DNA of 64,000 nt, taken from positions 1 through 64,000 of the forward strand of contig NZ_CP155552.1 in assembly GCF_036632915.2 (NCBI RefSeq), written 5' to 3'. The DNA comes from Faecalibacterium taiwanense. GTDB taxonomy: Bacteria; Bacillota; Clostridia; Oscillospirales; Ruminococcaceae. Positions 23,600-32,578 of this stretch are shown in pieces. The first letter of the stretch is position 1, and every line of letters starts with the position of its first letter. Below the pieces are notes generated by a model. It worked only from the letters and a program-made list of their open reading frames with translations. It was not told where the DNA came from and ran no database searches. The translations under genes and the position numbers were made by a program.

Positions 23600-23664
23600 A
23601 TAGTGGTTCTCCCCTTTCGGTCTGTTTTTCTCCATGATACCTTTTTTGCCGCCGGATTACAAGC

Positions 23665-23699
23665 AGAAAAAAGCTGCTGTGCATCTGCACGGCAGCTTT
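23665..23699 (-). terminator. Terminator of rny
   Basis: AGCTGC and GTGCA arms pair with TGCAC and GCAGCT around a 2-base loop (23672-23697), followed on the minus strand by TTTTTTCTGC. Confidence 0.85.
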
Positions 23700-23711
23700 T
23701 TGGGCAAAACT

Positions 23712-25286
23712 TTATTTTGCGTACTCCACAGCGCGGCTCTCGCGGATCACATTGACCTTGATCTGGCCGGGGTAATCCAGCGTGTCCTCGATCTTCTTGG
23801 CAATGGAGCGTGCCAGCAGGATCACCTGATCGTCGCTGATGACATCGGGCTTGACCATGATGCGCACTTCGCGGCCTGCCTGCACGGCAAAGGCCTGCTC
23901 CACGCCCTCGAAGCTGGAAGAGATCTCCTCCAGATTTTCCAGACGCTTGACGTAGCTTTCCACGTTCTCGCGGCGGGCACCCGGGCGTGCAGCGCTGATG
24001 GCATCGGCAGCCTGAATGATGAAGGCCAGCGGGGTCTTGGGTTCCACGTCGCCGTGGTGAGCCTCAATGGCATGGATGATCTGGGTGTTTTCCTTATACT
24101 TGCGGCAGATATCCACACCGATCTGCACATGGCTGCCCTCGATCTCATGATCCAGTGCCTTGCCGATATCATGCAGCAGACCGGCACGGCGTGCCATGGT
24201 CACATTCACACCCATTTCGCCTGCCAGCAGGCCGGCCACCCATGCCACCTCCATGCTGTGGGTCAGGGCGTTCTGGCCAAAGCTGGTGCGGTACTTCAAC
24301 CGGCCAATCAGCTTGATGAGGTCGGGGTGCAGGCCATGGATGCCCAGCTCCATCACGGCACGTTCGCCCTCGCGCTTCATCTGCAGCTCCAACTCGTGGC
24401 GGCACTTTTCCACCGTCTCCTCGATGCGGGCGGGGTGGATGCGGCCATCGCCGATCAGGCGTTCCAGCGTCATGCGGGCCACCTCGCGGCGGGTCTGGTC
24501 GAAGGAGGACAGGGTGATGGCCTCCGGGGTATCGTCGATGATCAGGTCCACGCCGGTCGCGGTCTCCAGAGCGCGGATGTTGCGGCCCTCGCGGCCGATG
24601 ATGCGGCCCTTCATTTCGTCGCTGGGCAGCGGCACCACGCTGACGGTGGTCTCGCTGCAGTGGTCGGCAGCGCAGCGGCTGACGGCCTGACCGATCAGGT
24701 TGCGTGCGATGTTGTCGCAGTTTTCCTTCAGGTCGGTCTCGTAGGCGGCAACGCGCACGGCCTTTTCGTGGGTCAACTCCTCGTCCACCTTGTGCAGCAG
24801 CACCTCGCGGGCGTCCTCCTGACTCAGACCGGCCAGCGTCTCCAGACGCTCCATCTCCTTGGCGCGCAGAGCGTCGATCTCGGCCAGACGCTCCTCGGCC
24901 TCAGCGGCGCGCTTTTTCAGCTCCTCTTCCTTCTTTTCCAGTACCTCGGTCTTGCGGTCGAGGGCGGTTTCCTTCTGGTCGATGCGGTTCTCCTGACGGC
25001 TGATCTCCGCACGGCGCTGCTTGATCTCCTTATCGGCTTCTGCCTTCTGGGCATCCACCTCGGCCTTCAGCTTGAAGGCCTCGTCCTTTGCTTCCAGAAC
25101 CGCTTCCTTGCGCTTCTGTTCTGCGGTCTTGATTGCTTCGTTCACCAGACGGGTGGCCTCGGCTTCCGCGCTGCCGATCTGGGCTTCGGCGGTCTTTTTA
25201 CGGTTGTTGTAACCAATAAAATAGCCTGCACCGATGCCCGCAGCAAGCGCGACGATCAAGATCACGATCCAGATGATCGTGGACAT
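23712..25286 (-). CDS. rny: Ribonuclease Y
   Basis: This 524-residue membrane-anchored endoribonuclease initiates mRNA decay in firmicutes. An N-terminal membrane segment ([20 protein letters not shown]) is followed by a long coiled coil (about 30-215), a KH domain with [15 protein letters not shown] (227-241) and an HD domain with HSMEVAW and HDIGK (His372-Asp373). Length and order match the family. The upstream 380 bases hold hairpins but no gene. It is monocistronic, with its own terminator. Confidence 0.97.
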   Translation of the reverse strand: MSTIIWIVILIVALAAGIGAGYFIGYNNRKKTAEAQIGSAEAEATRLVNEAIKTAEQKRKEAVLEAKDEAFKLKAEVDAQKAEADKEIKQRRAEISRQENRIDQKETALDRKTEVLEKKEEELKKRAAEAEERLAEIDALRAKEMERLETLAGLSQEDAREVLLHKVDEELTHEKAVRVAAYETDLKENCDNIARNLIGQAVSRCAADHCSETTVSVVPLPSDEMKGRIIGREGRNIRALETATGVDLIIDDTPEAITLSSFDQTRREVARMTLERLIGDGRIHPARIEETVEKCRHELELQMKREGERAVMELGIHGLHPDLIKLIGRLKYRTSFGQNALTHSMEVAWVAGLLAGEMGVNVTMARRAGLLHDIGKALDHEIEGSHVQIGVDICRKYKENTQIIHAIEAHHGDVEPKTPLAFIIQAADAISAARPGARRENVESYVKRLENLEEISSSFEGVEQAFAVQAGREVRIMVKPDVISDDQVILLARSIAKKIEDTLDYPGQIKVNVIRESRAVEYAK

Positions 25287-25619
25287 CGCATTTCACTCTC
25301 CTTTGTTAAAATTCAAAATTCTGAATCATAAGCAGGAGACGCTGTAGGGCAGGTGTAGGCTGCAAACATTTTTTATAAGTGAGCTTTCAATGCAAAAAGT
25401 GGCAACAAGACCACACGCACGGCAAATGCCGCACGAACAGGCTGCAAGCTTTTCTATCTACAGTTCTATCTTATATAAAAACAGGCAGGCTCTGCCTGTA
25501 AGGGACACGGGTCACGGGAACGACCTGCACACAGCGTCTTTTATTCCATACTACTAATTATAGTACGAAACAATTGCCCGCTTGTCAAGAGGAAAACCCT
25601 GCCCCGCAGAACATTTTGT
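25287..25619. other. rny upstream region
   Basis: A non-coding stretch. It contains GCGGCA/TGCCGT-type repeats near 25,420-25,440 and the hairpin at 25475-25499. It probably carries the rny promoter and a long leader. Nothing else is recognised. Confidence 0.4.
25475..25499 (-). terminator. Terminator-like hairpin upstream of rny
   Basis: ACAGGCAG pairs with CTGCCTGT around a 3-base loop (25481-25499); on the minus strand TTTTATAT follows. It may end leaking transcription from the LysR-phosphatase gene or attenuate rny. Confidence 0.6.
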
Positions 25620-25658
25620 GCAGAAAACAGGGACAGTATCCGCACCGGATGCCGTCCC
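25620..25658 (-). terminator. Terminator of the LysR-phosphatase gene
   Basis: An imperfect hairpin (GGGAC/GTCCC and ATCCG/CGGAT, 25630-25658) is followed on the minus strand by TGTTTTCTG. Confidence 0.55.
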
Positions 25659-25667
25659 CGTTCCCGT

Positions 25668-27434
25668 TTATTCCAGATACATCCTGCGCAGCCGCATCAG
25701 GCGCGCAGGGGTCAGGCCGTATTCGGCTTCCAGATAGTTCTCGGCGCTGCCGTATTTTGCGCGGATGGTGCGCAGCACAAAGGGTGCGGTTGCCGGGTCC
25801 ACGCCCGCCTTGCGGTAATAGCGCATCCGGCAGGCCGGGTTTGCCGCGATCTCTTCGGCGTGCTCCGCCAGCACTGCGTCGATCTCAGCCTTGCGGCAGA
25901 GGTTCGTGCGCTCATAGTCCGCACAGATCGTCTCATCCGAAGCGCCCAGTGCCAGCAGAATGAGCATGGCCGCCACGCCGGTGCGGTCCTTGCCGGCCGA
26001 GCAGTGGAACAGGATGGGGGTCTCGCCTGCTTCCAGCGCACGGAACAGCTCCTTGAACGCCTTGTTGCCAAACAGCATCCGCTCGTACATAGCCTGCACG
26101 AAGGTGCTGCCGTCGGCGCTTTCTTCATAGCCCTTCATCAGGGCGGCGATATCATCCGGCGCAAAGGAGATCTCGTGGCCGTCCTCGGCGCACAAGCCGC
26201 AGATCTGCACCAGACGTGCACCGTCCGGTACGTAGTCCGGTTCTTTCTGCACTTCCCCGCTGCTGCGCAGATCAAGGATCAGGCGCAGGCCCAGCGCGTC
26301 CAGCTTCGCGCGGTCGGCCTCACCGGTGAGCTTGCAGGTAGGGATGCCGCGCCAGATCTGGCCCCACTTGATATGCTTGCCCTCGTCGGCTTCGTAACCG
26401 CCCAGCTCCCGGAAGTTGGTGCCGCCGGCAAAATCCAGCTGGGTGCCGGGCACCGGGTGGGCCGGTGCAGCCTTTGCCGCAGCGCTGGACAGCACCGGGA
26501 AATTGTAGAACGGCTTTGCGGGCCGTCCGCGGCGGGGCGGCAGGCTGGCCGAACCGCCCAGCACCTCCATCAGGTAGCTGCGCAGCAGGTCGATGTAGGC
26601 AGAGGAATGATCCCGCCGCTGCACCAGTGAGACGCACAGCGGGGGCAGATCTTCCAGCAGCACATCCCGCACACGGTCCAGTTCCCGTCTGGCTCCCGGT
26701 TCATAGCGGGTCAGACAGGTGCAAAGCTGCTCCTGCACAAGATAATAGGCCTGATAAAAGCTGGGGCCGATCTCCGCATTCGGCGCAAAGCCCAACCGGG
26801 CGCAGGCCGACCACAGCGGGCTGAACAGATCCTGCCGCAAGCTGGGCAGCAGCACCCGCTGACCGCGCAGCTCTGCCAGCGGGATGCTCTCCTTATCCCA
26901 GAACGCGTGCCCCCGGGGCACCAGCAGGCAGGCAGGGTCTGCCCGCAGGGTGGTGCGGGCCAGTACCGGCGCAGCGCAGCCCAGATCGATGACCAGACCC
27001 GCGTCCAGCTCCCCCTGCTCCACATCGTCCGCCACCGCATCGTTGTCCATCATGCGGAAGCGCATCTCCACATGGGGATACTGCTGGCGGAACTTGTCCA
27101 GCTGGGTCTCCAATCCGGGCAGGTAGTCCGGCACCAGCGACACGCTGATGCCGATGCGCACCGGCTGCGCCGACTGGATCTCGGCCCGCAGGGATGCCTG
27201 CATCTGCTGGAACTGCTCCACCACCGGCGCGGCATGGCGCTGCAGGCTCATGCCGCGGTCGGTAAGGGTGAGCTTGTGGTGGGCGCTGAGGAACAGCGGC
27301 CCGCACAGCTCGGCTTCCAGCGCAGAGATGCTCTGCCGCAGTGCCTGCCGTGACAAAAACAGCCGCTGTGCCGCGCGGCTGTAATTCATTTCATCGCACA
27401 ATACCAGAAAGTAGTGCAGCTGGCGGATATCCAT
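25668..27434 (-). CDS. LysR-type regulator fused to a tyrosine phosphatase
   Basis: This is a 588-residue two-part protein. Residues 1-60 are a LysR winged helix (MDIRQLHYFLVLCDEMNYSR AAQRLFLSRQALRQSISALE is the DNA-binding part, in two blocks). Residues about 90-290 resemble a LysR effector domain. From about 325 the sequence is a PtpB/Y_phosphatase3-like domain: GGTNFRELGGY (337-347), DLRSSGEV (388-395) and the P-loop HCSAGKDRTG (477-486) with Cys478 and Arg484. No stop or frame change lies between the halves. The start at 27434 follows GGGAGG. The usual phosphatase of this family is a stand-alone protein of about 250-280 residues. The role is unknown; a signalling or metabolite phosphatase tied to its own regulator is an inference. 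Confidence 0.9.
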   Translation of the reverse strand: MDIRQLHYFLVLCDEMNYSRAAQRLFLSRQALRQSISALEAELCGPLFLSAHHKLTLTDRGMSLQRHAAPVVEQFQQMQASLRAEIQSAQPVRIGISVSLVPDYLPGLETQLDKFRQQYPHVEMRFRMMDNDAVADDVEQGELDAGLVIDLGCAAPVLARTTLRADPACLLVPRGHAFWDKESIPLAELRGQRVLLPSLRQDLFSPLWSACARLGFAPNAEIGPSFYQAYYLVQEQLCTCLTRYEPGARRELDRVRDVLLEDLPPLCVSLVQRRDHSSAYIDLLRSYLMEVLGGSASLPPRRGRPAKPFYNFPVLSSAAAKAAPAHPVPGTQLDFAGGTNFRELGGYEADEGKHIKWGQIWRGIPTCKLTGEADRAKLDALGLRLILDLRSSGEVQKEPDYVPDGARLVQICGLCAEDGHEISFAPDDIAALMKGYEESADGSTFVQAMYERMLFGNKAFKELFRALEAGETPILFHCSAGKDRTGVAAMLILLALGASDETICADYERTNLCRKAEIDAVLAEHAEEIAANPACRMRYYRKAGVDPATAPFVLRTIRAKYGSAENYLEAEYGLTPARLMRLRRMYLE

Positions 27435-27506
27435 GGTTTCCTCCCTGAGAAAAGTGTCATATATAAAAGAATACCGCCTTTTTACGCGATTGTAAAGCCG
27501 TTGGCA

Positions 27507-27543
27507 GCAAAAAACTGCCGCACGGCATTGCACCGTGCGGCAG
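27507..27543 (-). terminator. Terminator of nagB
   Basis: CTGCCGCACGG (27515-27525) pairs with CCGTGCGGCAG (27533-27543); on the minus strand TTTTTTGC follows. Confidence 0.9.
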
Positions 27544-27559
27544 TCAGAGCGTGGAACGA

Positions 27560-28288
27560 TCAGATCAGGCTCAGAGCTTCCTCGTCGCCCACCAGCGTGA
27601 AGTCCGGATGCATCTGCAGGATGCTTGCGGGCACCTCCGGAGTGACGGGGCCAAAGAATGCCTTCTTGACGATCTCGGCCTTGCCCTTGCCGTTTGCCAC
27701 CATGAGCACCTTGCGTGCCTGCATGATGGTCTTGATGCCCATGGTATAAGCCTGCTTGGGCACCAGATCCACATTGCCGTCAAAGAAGCGCTTGTTTGCC
27801 TCAATGGTCTCGGGGGTCAGGTTCACGCAGTGGGTCTCCAGCTCAAAGGCTTCGCCCGGCTCATTGAAGCCGATGTGGCCGTCGTGGCCGATGCCCAGCA
27901 GCTGCAGGTCGATGCCGCCCACAGCGTGGATGATCTGGTTGTACTTTGCGCAGGCATCCTCTGCATCGGGATTGGTGCCGTCCGGCAGGTTGATCTTTGC
28001 AGGGTCGATGTTCACCTTGTCGAACAGGTTGCGGTGCATGAAGCTCCAGTAGCTTTCCGGGTGCTCCTTGGGCAGGCCGCGGTACTCGTCCAGATTGACG
28101 GTGGTCACCTCAGAAAAATCGATGTCGCCTTTGTTGTACCAGTCCACCAGTTGGGCATAAGTGCCCACCGGGGTGCCGCCGGTGGCAAGACCCAGTACAC
28201 AGTCCGGCTTCATAATGACCTGTGCCGAAATGATATTGGCTGCCTTGCGGGACATATCCGCATAATCTTTTGCACGAATGATCTTCAT
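27560..28288 (-). CDS. nagB: Glucosamine-6-phosphate deaminase
   Basis: This 242-residue enzyme converts glucosamine-6-phosphate to fructose-6-phosphate and ammonia in amino-sugar use. Family motifs are VLGLATGGTPVGTYAQLV (phosphate loop), TTVNLDEYRGLP (catalytic Asp) and LLGIGHDGHIGFNEPGEAFE (catalytic His). The start at 28288 follows GTGAGGTC; an in-frame ATG 15 bases upstream was rejected. It is a single gene ending in a terminator. nagA is not next to it. Confidence 0.97.
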   Translation of the reverse strand: MKIIRAKDYADMSRKAANIISAQVIMKPDCVLGLATGGTPVGTYAQLVDWYNKGDIDFSEVTTVNLDEYRGLPKEHPESYWSFMHRNLFDKVNIDPAKINLPDGTNPDAEDACAKYNQIIHAVGGIDLQLLGIGHDGHIGFNEPGEAFELETHCVNLTPETIEANKRFFDGNVDLVPKQAYTMGIKTIMQARKVLMVANGKGKAEIVKKAFFGPVTPEVPASILQMHPDFTLVGDEEALSLI

Positions 28289-28470
28289 TACAAACGACCT
28301 CACTTATCATCTTTTTTGCCGCTCTGCACGGGCTGCGCAGAGCACTTCTGCGTTTAGTTTATCACATTTCGCAGACAAGCGCCAGTCATCCCGGCCATCT
28401 TTTCGGTGTGTTTGCACAAAAAGATGCAAAGCCCCGCCGTTTGGGCCGGCATTTCCGGTCACGAACGCGC

Positions 28471-28504
28471 AAAAACGCCGCCAGGCATTTCCACACCGGC
28501 GGCG
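28471..28504 (-). terminator. Terminator of the sda operon
   Basis: CGCCGCC (28476-28482) pairs with GGCGGCG (28498-28504); the minus strand continues TTTTTGCG. Confidence 0.8.
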
Positions 28505-28519
28505 CTGCATGTTGAAAGA

Positions 28520-29401
28520 TCAGTTCCCGCTGCACAGGCCGCAGGCGGCACAGGCGGCGGGGGTGGCGGCACAGCCGCCAAGGGCGGTCTCGCGCAGCTC
28601 GGCGGGCAGGCGCTTGCCCACAGCGTACATAGCGTCCAGCATCTGGTCGAAGGGGATCAGCTGACGGATGCCGCTCAGGGACAGTTCTGCTGCAATGAGG
28701 GCGTTGGCCACACCGGCAGCGTTGCGGTTCTGGCAGGGGTACTCCACCAGCCCGCCTACGGGGTCGCACACAAGGCCCAGCATGTTCATCAGCACGGTGG
28801 AAGCTGCATCCAGACACTGCTGCGGGTTGCCGCCCATCAGCTCCACGGCGGCAGAAGCAGCCATGGCAGACGCAATGCCCACCTCGGCCTGACAGCCGCC
28901 CACGGCACCGGCCACGGTGGCGTTGCGCATGGCAAGATAGCCCACGGCACCGGCGTTGAACAGGGCATCCACGATGCGCTGGTCGGAGATACGGTAGCAC
29001 TCCTGCAGGGCCAGCATCATGCCCGGCACCACGCCTGCAGAGCCTGCGGTGGGTGCAGCCACGATCAGGCCCATGGAAGCGTTCACTTCCAGCACGGCCA
29101 TGGCGTAGGTCATGGCCTTCTGCAGCACGTCGCCGCAGATGTTTTTCTTCTTATTATAATGTGTTTCCAGCTTTTTGGCCTCGCCGCCGATCAGGCCGCC
29201 CATGGATTTGATGGGCTTTTTCAGCGGCTGGGTGGCAGAAGCGTGCATGATCTCCCATGCCTTTGCCATGCGGTGGTCCACAGCATCCCGGGGCACTTCG
29301 CCCAGAATGCACTCCCGCTGGCGCATCACTTCCGAAATGGGCAGTTGGTTTTCCTCGCACATGTCCAGCAGCTCCTTGGCGGACTTGAAATCCATGTTCA
29401 T
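28520..29401 (-). CDS. sdaAA: L-serine dehydratase, alpha subunit
   Basis: This 293-residue subunit of the iron-sulfur L-serine dehydratase turns serine into pyruvate and ammonia. GGLIGGEAKKLETHYNKKKN, SMGLIVAAPTAGSAGVVPGM and VGCQAEVG-type motifs (here GGCQAEVGIASAMAASAAVE) are present. LGLVCDPVGGLVEYPCQNRN holds the cluster cysteines. The C-terminus is cysteine-rich (AATPAACAACGLCSGN). It lies 13 bases downstream of the beta subunit gene and is the last of the operon. Confidence 0.96.
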   Translation of the reverse strand: MNMDFKSAKELLDMCEENQLPISEVMRQRECILGEVPRDAVDHRMAKAWEIMHASATQPLKKPIKSMGGLIGGEAKKLETHYNKKKNICGDVLQKAMTYAMAVLEVNASMGLIVAAPTAGSAGVVPGMMLALQECYRISDQRIVDALFNAGAVGYLAMRNATVAGAVGGCQAEVGIASAMAASAAVELMGGNPQQCLDAASTVLMNMLGLVCDPVGGLVEYPCQNRNAAGVANALIAAELSLSGIRQLIPFDQMLDAMYAVGKRLPAELRETALGGCAATPAACAACGLCSGN

Positions 29402-29414
29402 CGCTCGTCCCTCC

Positions 29415-30083
29415 TTACGGCTGCACGACCATTACATCGTTGATGTTCGGGTTTGCCAGCAGCAGCTGATCCACACCCTCGGGCAGGCGCTCGTCCGACT
29501 CCACGATGGTATAAGCCGTATGTCCCTTTCCCTCGCGGAACAGGCGCATGAACGCGATGTTCACGCCGCGGTCGCTGAGGATCTTTGAGATATGCGCCAC
29601 CACGCCGGGCTTGTCCTTCTGCACCACGATGAGGGCATTGTACTCGCCGGTAAAGTCCACCTCCACGCCGTTGATCCGCACGATGCGCACCTTGCCGCCG
29701 CCCAGAGACTCGCCGCGCACGGTCATGACCTGACCGGCAGCGTTCTCCATGCGGATATCCACCGTGTTGGGGTGGATATCGGTCTCCGTCTCATTGGGGG
29801 TGAAGCTGTAGCCAAGGCCGCGGTCGGTGGCAATGGCAAAGGAATCCCGGATGCGGGTATCATCGGCCGAAAAGCCCATGATGCCGCCCAGCAGGGCGCG
29901 GTCGGTACCGTGGCCGTGGTAGGTCTTGGCAAAGGAGCCGTAGAGGGTAAAGTCCGCCCGCTTCAGCGGCGGGGCGATCATCTTCTGTGCCAGAAAGGCG
30001 ATGATCTCCGCGCCTGCGGTGTGGGAGCTGGAAGGGCCGATCATGTTCGGGCCCAGAACATCAAAAACACTGATAAATGCCAT
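29415..30083 (-). CDS. sdaAB: L-serine dehydratase, beta subunit
   Basis: This 222-residue subunit begins ISVFDVLGPNMIGPSSSHTA, the hallmark of the beta chain. It has HGHGTDRALLGGIMGF and a C-terminal ACT domain (NALIVVQKDKPGVVAHISKI), which may sense serine. It lies between the symporter gene (39 bases) and sdaAA (13 bases), so serine uptake and deamination are co-expressed. Confidence 0.96.
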   Translation of the reverse strand: MAFISVFDVLGPNMIGPSSSHTAGAEIIAFLAQKMIAPPLKRADFTLYGSFAKTYHGHGTDRALLGGIMGFSADDTRIRDSFAIATDRGLGYSFTPNETETDIHPNTVDIRMENAAGQVMTVRGESLGGGKVRIVRINGVEVDFTGEYNALIVVQKDKPGVVAHISKILSDRGVNIAFMRLFREGKGHTAYTIVESDERLPEGVDQLLLANPNINDVMVVQP

Positions 30084-30122
30084 GGGGTGTCACTCCTGTC
30101 AGGTCAAGAACCGCGCCGCGCA

Positions 30123-31343
30123 TCAGACGCTTGCGCTGCTCTTGTTGATGAACTTCTGGTAGATGGTCTCCACGATCACGCCGATGGCGTTGTCGCCGGA
30201 GACGTTGCAGGCAGTGCCGAAGGAATCCTGAGTGATGTACAGAGCCACCATGATGGCGCAGATGGGGCCATTGGGGTCACCGGCCTCAGCGCCGAAGATC
30301 ATGTACAGGAAGGGCAGAGCGGTCATGATGGAGCCGCCGGGAGCACCGGGAGAAGCCACCATGGCAACGCCCAGCGTCATGATGAAGGGCACCACGGTAG
30401 CAAGGCTGATGGGCAGCTGGTTCATCAGGCAGACGGCAGTTGCGCAGGCGGTAATGGTGATCATGGAGCCTGCCATGTGGATGTTGGCGCACAGAGGCAC
30501 CACGAAGTTGCGGATCTGCTCGCTCACGCCGTCAGCCGCAGCGCACTGCAGGTTGACCGGGATGGTGGCTGCAGAGGACTGAGTGCCCAGAGCGGTGGTG
30601 TAGCCGGGGATCTGGTTGCGGATCATCTTGAAGGGGCTCTTGTGGCTCACAGCGCCTGCAACGCAGAACTGCAGGAAGATGCAGACCAGATGCATGATGA
30701 TGACCACCAGGAACACCTTCCACAGGATGCCCAGAATGGCGTAGGTCTTGCCGGACTTGGTCATGTCGATGAAGGTACCGCAGACGTACAGGGGCAGCAG
30801 CGGGATGATGACGCTGTGCAGCACCTGATCGATGATGCCGGAGAAGTCCTTCATGCCATTATAAAGTGTATCACCGATGGTCTTGCCGCGCAAGGTGGAC
30901 ATGCACAGGCCCAGCACGAAGGCCAGCACCACGGCAGACAGGGTGTCCAGCAGCGGAGGGATGGAGATGGAGATGTAGCTGGCCAGAGAGTTGTCAGCCG
31001 TGGCGGCGATCTGTTCCAGAGCGCCTTCGCTCATGAAGCTGGGGAACAGGCTTGCAGACACCAGATAGGATGCCGAGCCCGCGATCAGGGTGGAGCCGTA
31101 GGCCAGAGCCACCGTGATGAGCAGCAGCTTGCCTGCGCCGCTCTTCAGGTCGGCAATGCCCATGGTGACGTAGGCCACGATCATCAGCGGGATGATGAAC
31201 TTCAGGAACGAGCTGAAGATGCTGGATGCCGTGACGACGACCCGGCAGAACCACACCGGGAAGAACTGGCCGATGATGATGCCCAGCACGATGGCGATGA
31301 GCAGCTTCGGCAGCAGTCCGAGCTTGAATTTTTTCTTTTCCAT
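30123..31343 (-). CDS. Dicarboxylate/amino acid:cation symporter, probable serine importer
   Basis: This 406-residue transporter of the DAACS/SstT group has eight or more membrane spans. Conserved regions include FLKFIIPLMIVAYVTMGIAD, LGTQSSAATIPVNLQCA (substrate hairpin), SMITITACATAVCL and SPGAPGGSIMTALPFL. The operon with sdaAA/sdaAB suggests serine or threonine as substrate; the family also transports glutamate and aspartate. It is divergent from a LysR gene that probably controls it. Confidence 0.9.
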   Translation of the reverse strand: MEKKKFKLGLLPKLLIAIVLGIIIGQFFPVWFCRVVVTASSIFSSFLKFIIPLMIVAYVTMGIADLKSGAGKLLLITVALAYGSTLIAGSASYLVSASLFPSFMSEGALEQIAATADNSLASYISISIPPLLDTLSAVVLAFVLGLCMSTLRGKTIGDTLYNGMKDFSGIIDQVLHSVIIPLLPLYVCGTFIDMTKSGKTYAILGILWKVFLVVIIMHLVCIFLQFCVAGAVSHKSPFKMIRNQIPGYTTALGTQSSAATIPVNLQCAAADGVSEQIRNFVVPLCANIHMAGSMITITACATAVCLMNQLPISLATVVPFIMTLGVAMVASPGAPGGSIMTALPFLYMIFGAEAGDPNGPICAIMVALYITQDSFGTACNVSGDNAIGVIVETIYQKFINKSSASV

Positions 31344-31501
31344 AAGAATAAAATCCTCCTTTTCCTATCCTGACCTTTGTGCGGCACCTGACAGCGCTCT
31401 CTCCGCCGCAGCCCGCACGGCCAGCCTTTCACGAAACGTCAAATTTTCACTTGACGTGTTGATACATTTAGTTTAACATAGACATATGCATGATTCAAAT
31501 T

Positions 31502-31519
31502 CATAAAACTAAAGTTATG
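31502..31519. promoter_or_regulatory. Candidate LysR operator
   Basis: CATAA (31502-31506) and TTATG (31515-31519) form an interrupted palindrome with a T-N11-A core, in the divergent intergenic region between the symporter and the LysR gene. Confidence 0.4.
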
Positions 31520-31552
31520 GTTTAAAAATCTTAATAGCAGAGGAGTTTTGCC

Positions 31553-32446
31553 ATGGAAGTGCGCCAGCTGAACACCCTGATCCGTGCCGCCCAGTTCCAG
31601 AGCTTTTCCAAGGCAGCGGAAAGTCTGGGCTATTCCCAGTCTGCCGTTACCGTGCAGATCAAAGCGCTGGAAGAAGAGCTGGGCGTGCGCCTGTTCGACC
31701 GCATGGGCAAGCGGGTGATCCTGACCGCACAGGGTCAGTGTTTTCTGGAATATGCCAACAGCATTCTGGATACCATCCACAACGCCCGCCGCGCCCTGAG
31801 CGAGGATGCCGAGCTGGAGGGCTGCCTGCACATCGGCACGCTGGAATCCCTCTGCTTTTTCCGTCTGCCCGGCCTGATGCATCAGTTCCGGGTGGAACAC
31901 CCCAAAGTCAGCCTTCGGGTCACTACCGGCTCCCCGGAAGAGCTGATCGAAAAGATGGAGCGCGGCGAGGTGGACCTCATCTGCATTCTGGACGAGCCGC
32001 GCTACTCCAACAGCTGGCACAAGTGCAATGAGGTGCCGGAGGAGGTGGTGTTCGTGGCTTCCCCGGACATCGACCTCGGCCACCCCGGCCCGTACCGGGT
32101 AGCAGAGCTTCTGGACAAGCCCTTCTTCCTCACCGAACGCAACGCCAACTACCGCCGCACCTTTGACCGGTTTCTGGCTTCCCGCCAGATCGAGCTGACC
32201 CCCAGCCTTGAGATCAGCGATACCTCCTTTATCATCAAGATGCTGGAGCGCTCCTCCGGCATTTCCCTGCTGCCGCGCTTCGCTGTGGCCGAGCCTGCGT
32301 CCAGAGGAGATCTGCGCATTCTGGAGGTGTCAGACTTCCGGCTGACCATGTACCGCCAGATGTTCTACCACAAGGATAAATGCTGCACCCGGGAAATGGA
32401 CGCCTTCATCCAGCTGGCCTCCGGGCCGGATCTGCCGCTTTTATAA
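31553..32446 (+). CDS. LysR-family regulator of the serine cluster (predicted)
   Basis: This 297-residue protein begins MEVRQLNTLIRAAQFQSFSK, then AAESLGYSQSAVTVQIKALE, a classic LysR winged helix. The effector domain has LHIGTLESLCFFRLPGLMHQ. It is transcribed away from the DAACS-sda operon and shares its promoter region, the usual layout for a LysR regulator and its target. The ligand may be serine or a related amino acid (inference). The start at 31553 follows AGAGGAG. Confidence 0.92.
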   Translation: MEVRQLNTLIRAAQFQSFSKAAESLGYSQSAVTVQIKALEEELGVRLFDRMGKRVILTAQGQCFLEYANSILDTIHNARRALSEDAELEGCLHIGTLESLCFFRLPGLMHQFRVEHPKVSLRVTTGSPEELIEKMERGEVDLICILDEPRYSNSWHKCNEVPEEVVFVASPDIDLGHPGPYRVAELLDKPFFLTERNANYRRTFDRFLASRQIELTPSLEISDTSFIIKMLERSSGISLLPRFAVAEPASRGDLRILEVSDFRLTMYRQMFYHKDKCCTREMDAFIQLASGPDLPLL

Positions 32447-32464
32447 TACAGATAATACAGAAAG

Positions 32465-32504
32465 CAGCAGACCCCCGGACGGTAAACCGCCCGGGGGTCT
32501 GCTG
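32465..32504. terminator. Bidirectional terminator
   Basis: Perfect 14-bp arms CAGCAGACCCCCGG (32465-32478) and its complement (32491-32504) between the convergent LysR and gntP genes. The minus side has a weak T-rich tail. Confidence 0.75.
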
Positions 32505-32578
32505 CACTGAGGAGTTTTCAGGAATTTGCAAAGCATTGCGCAGACTGTGTGCAGGCACAGCCCCGCAGATGAGGATGA

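Noticed and set aside
30120..31400. Defence island near the serine cluster
   Set aside because: All genes here match ordinary serine uptake and deamination; no restriction, toxin or nuclease genes were seen.
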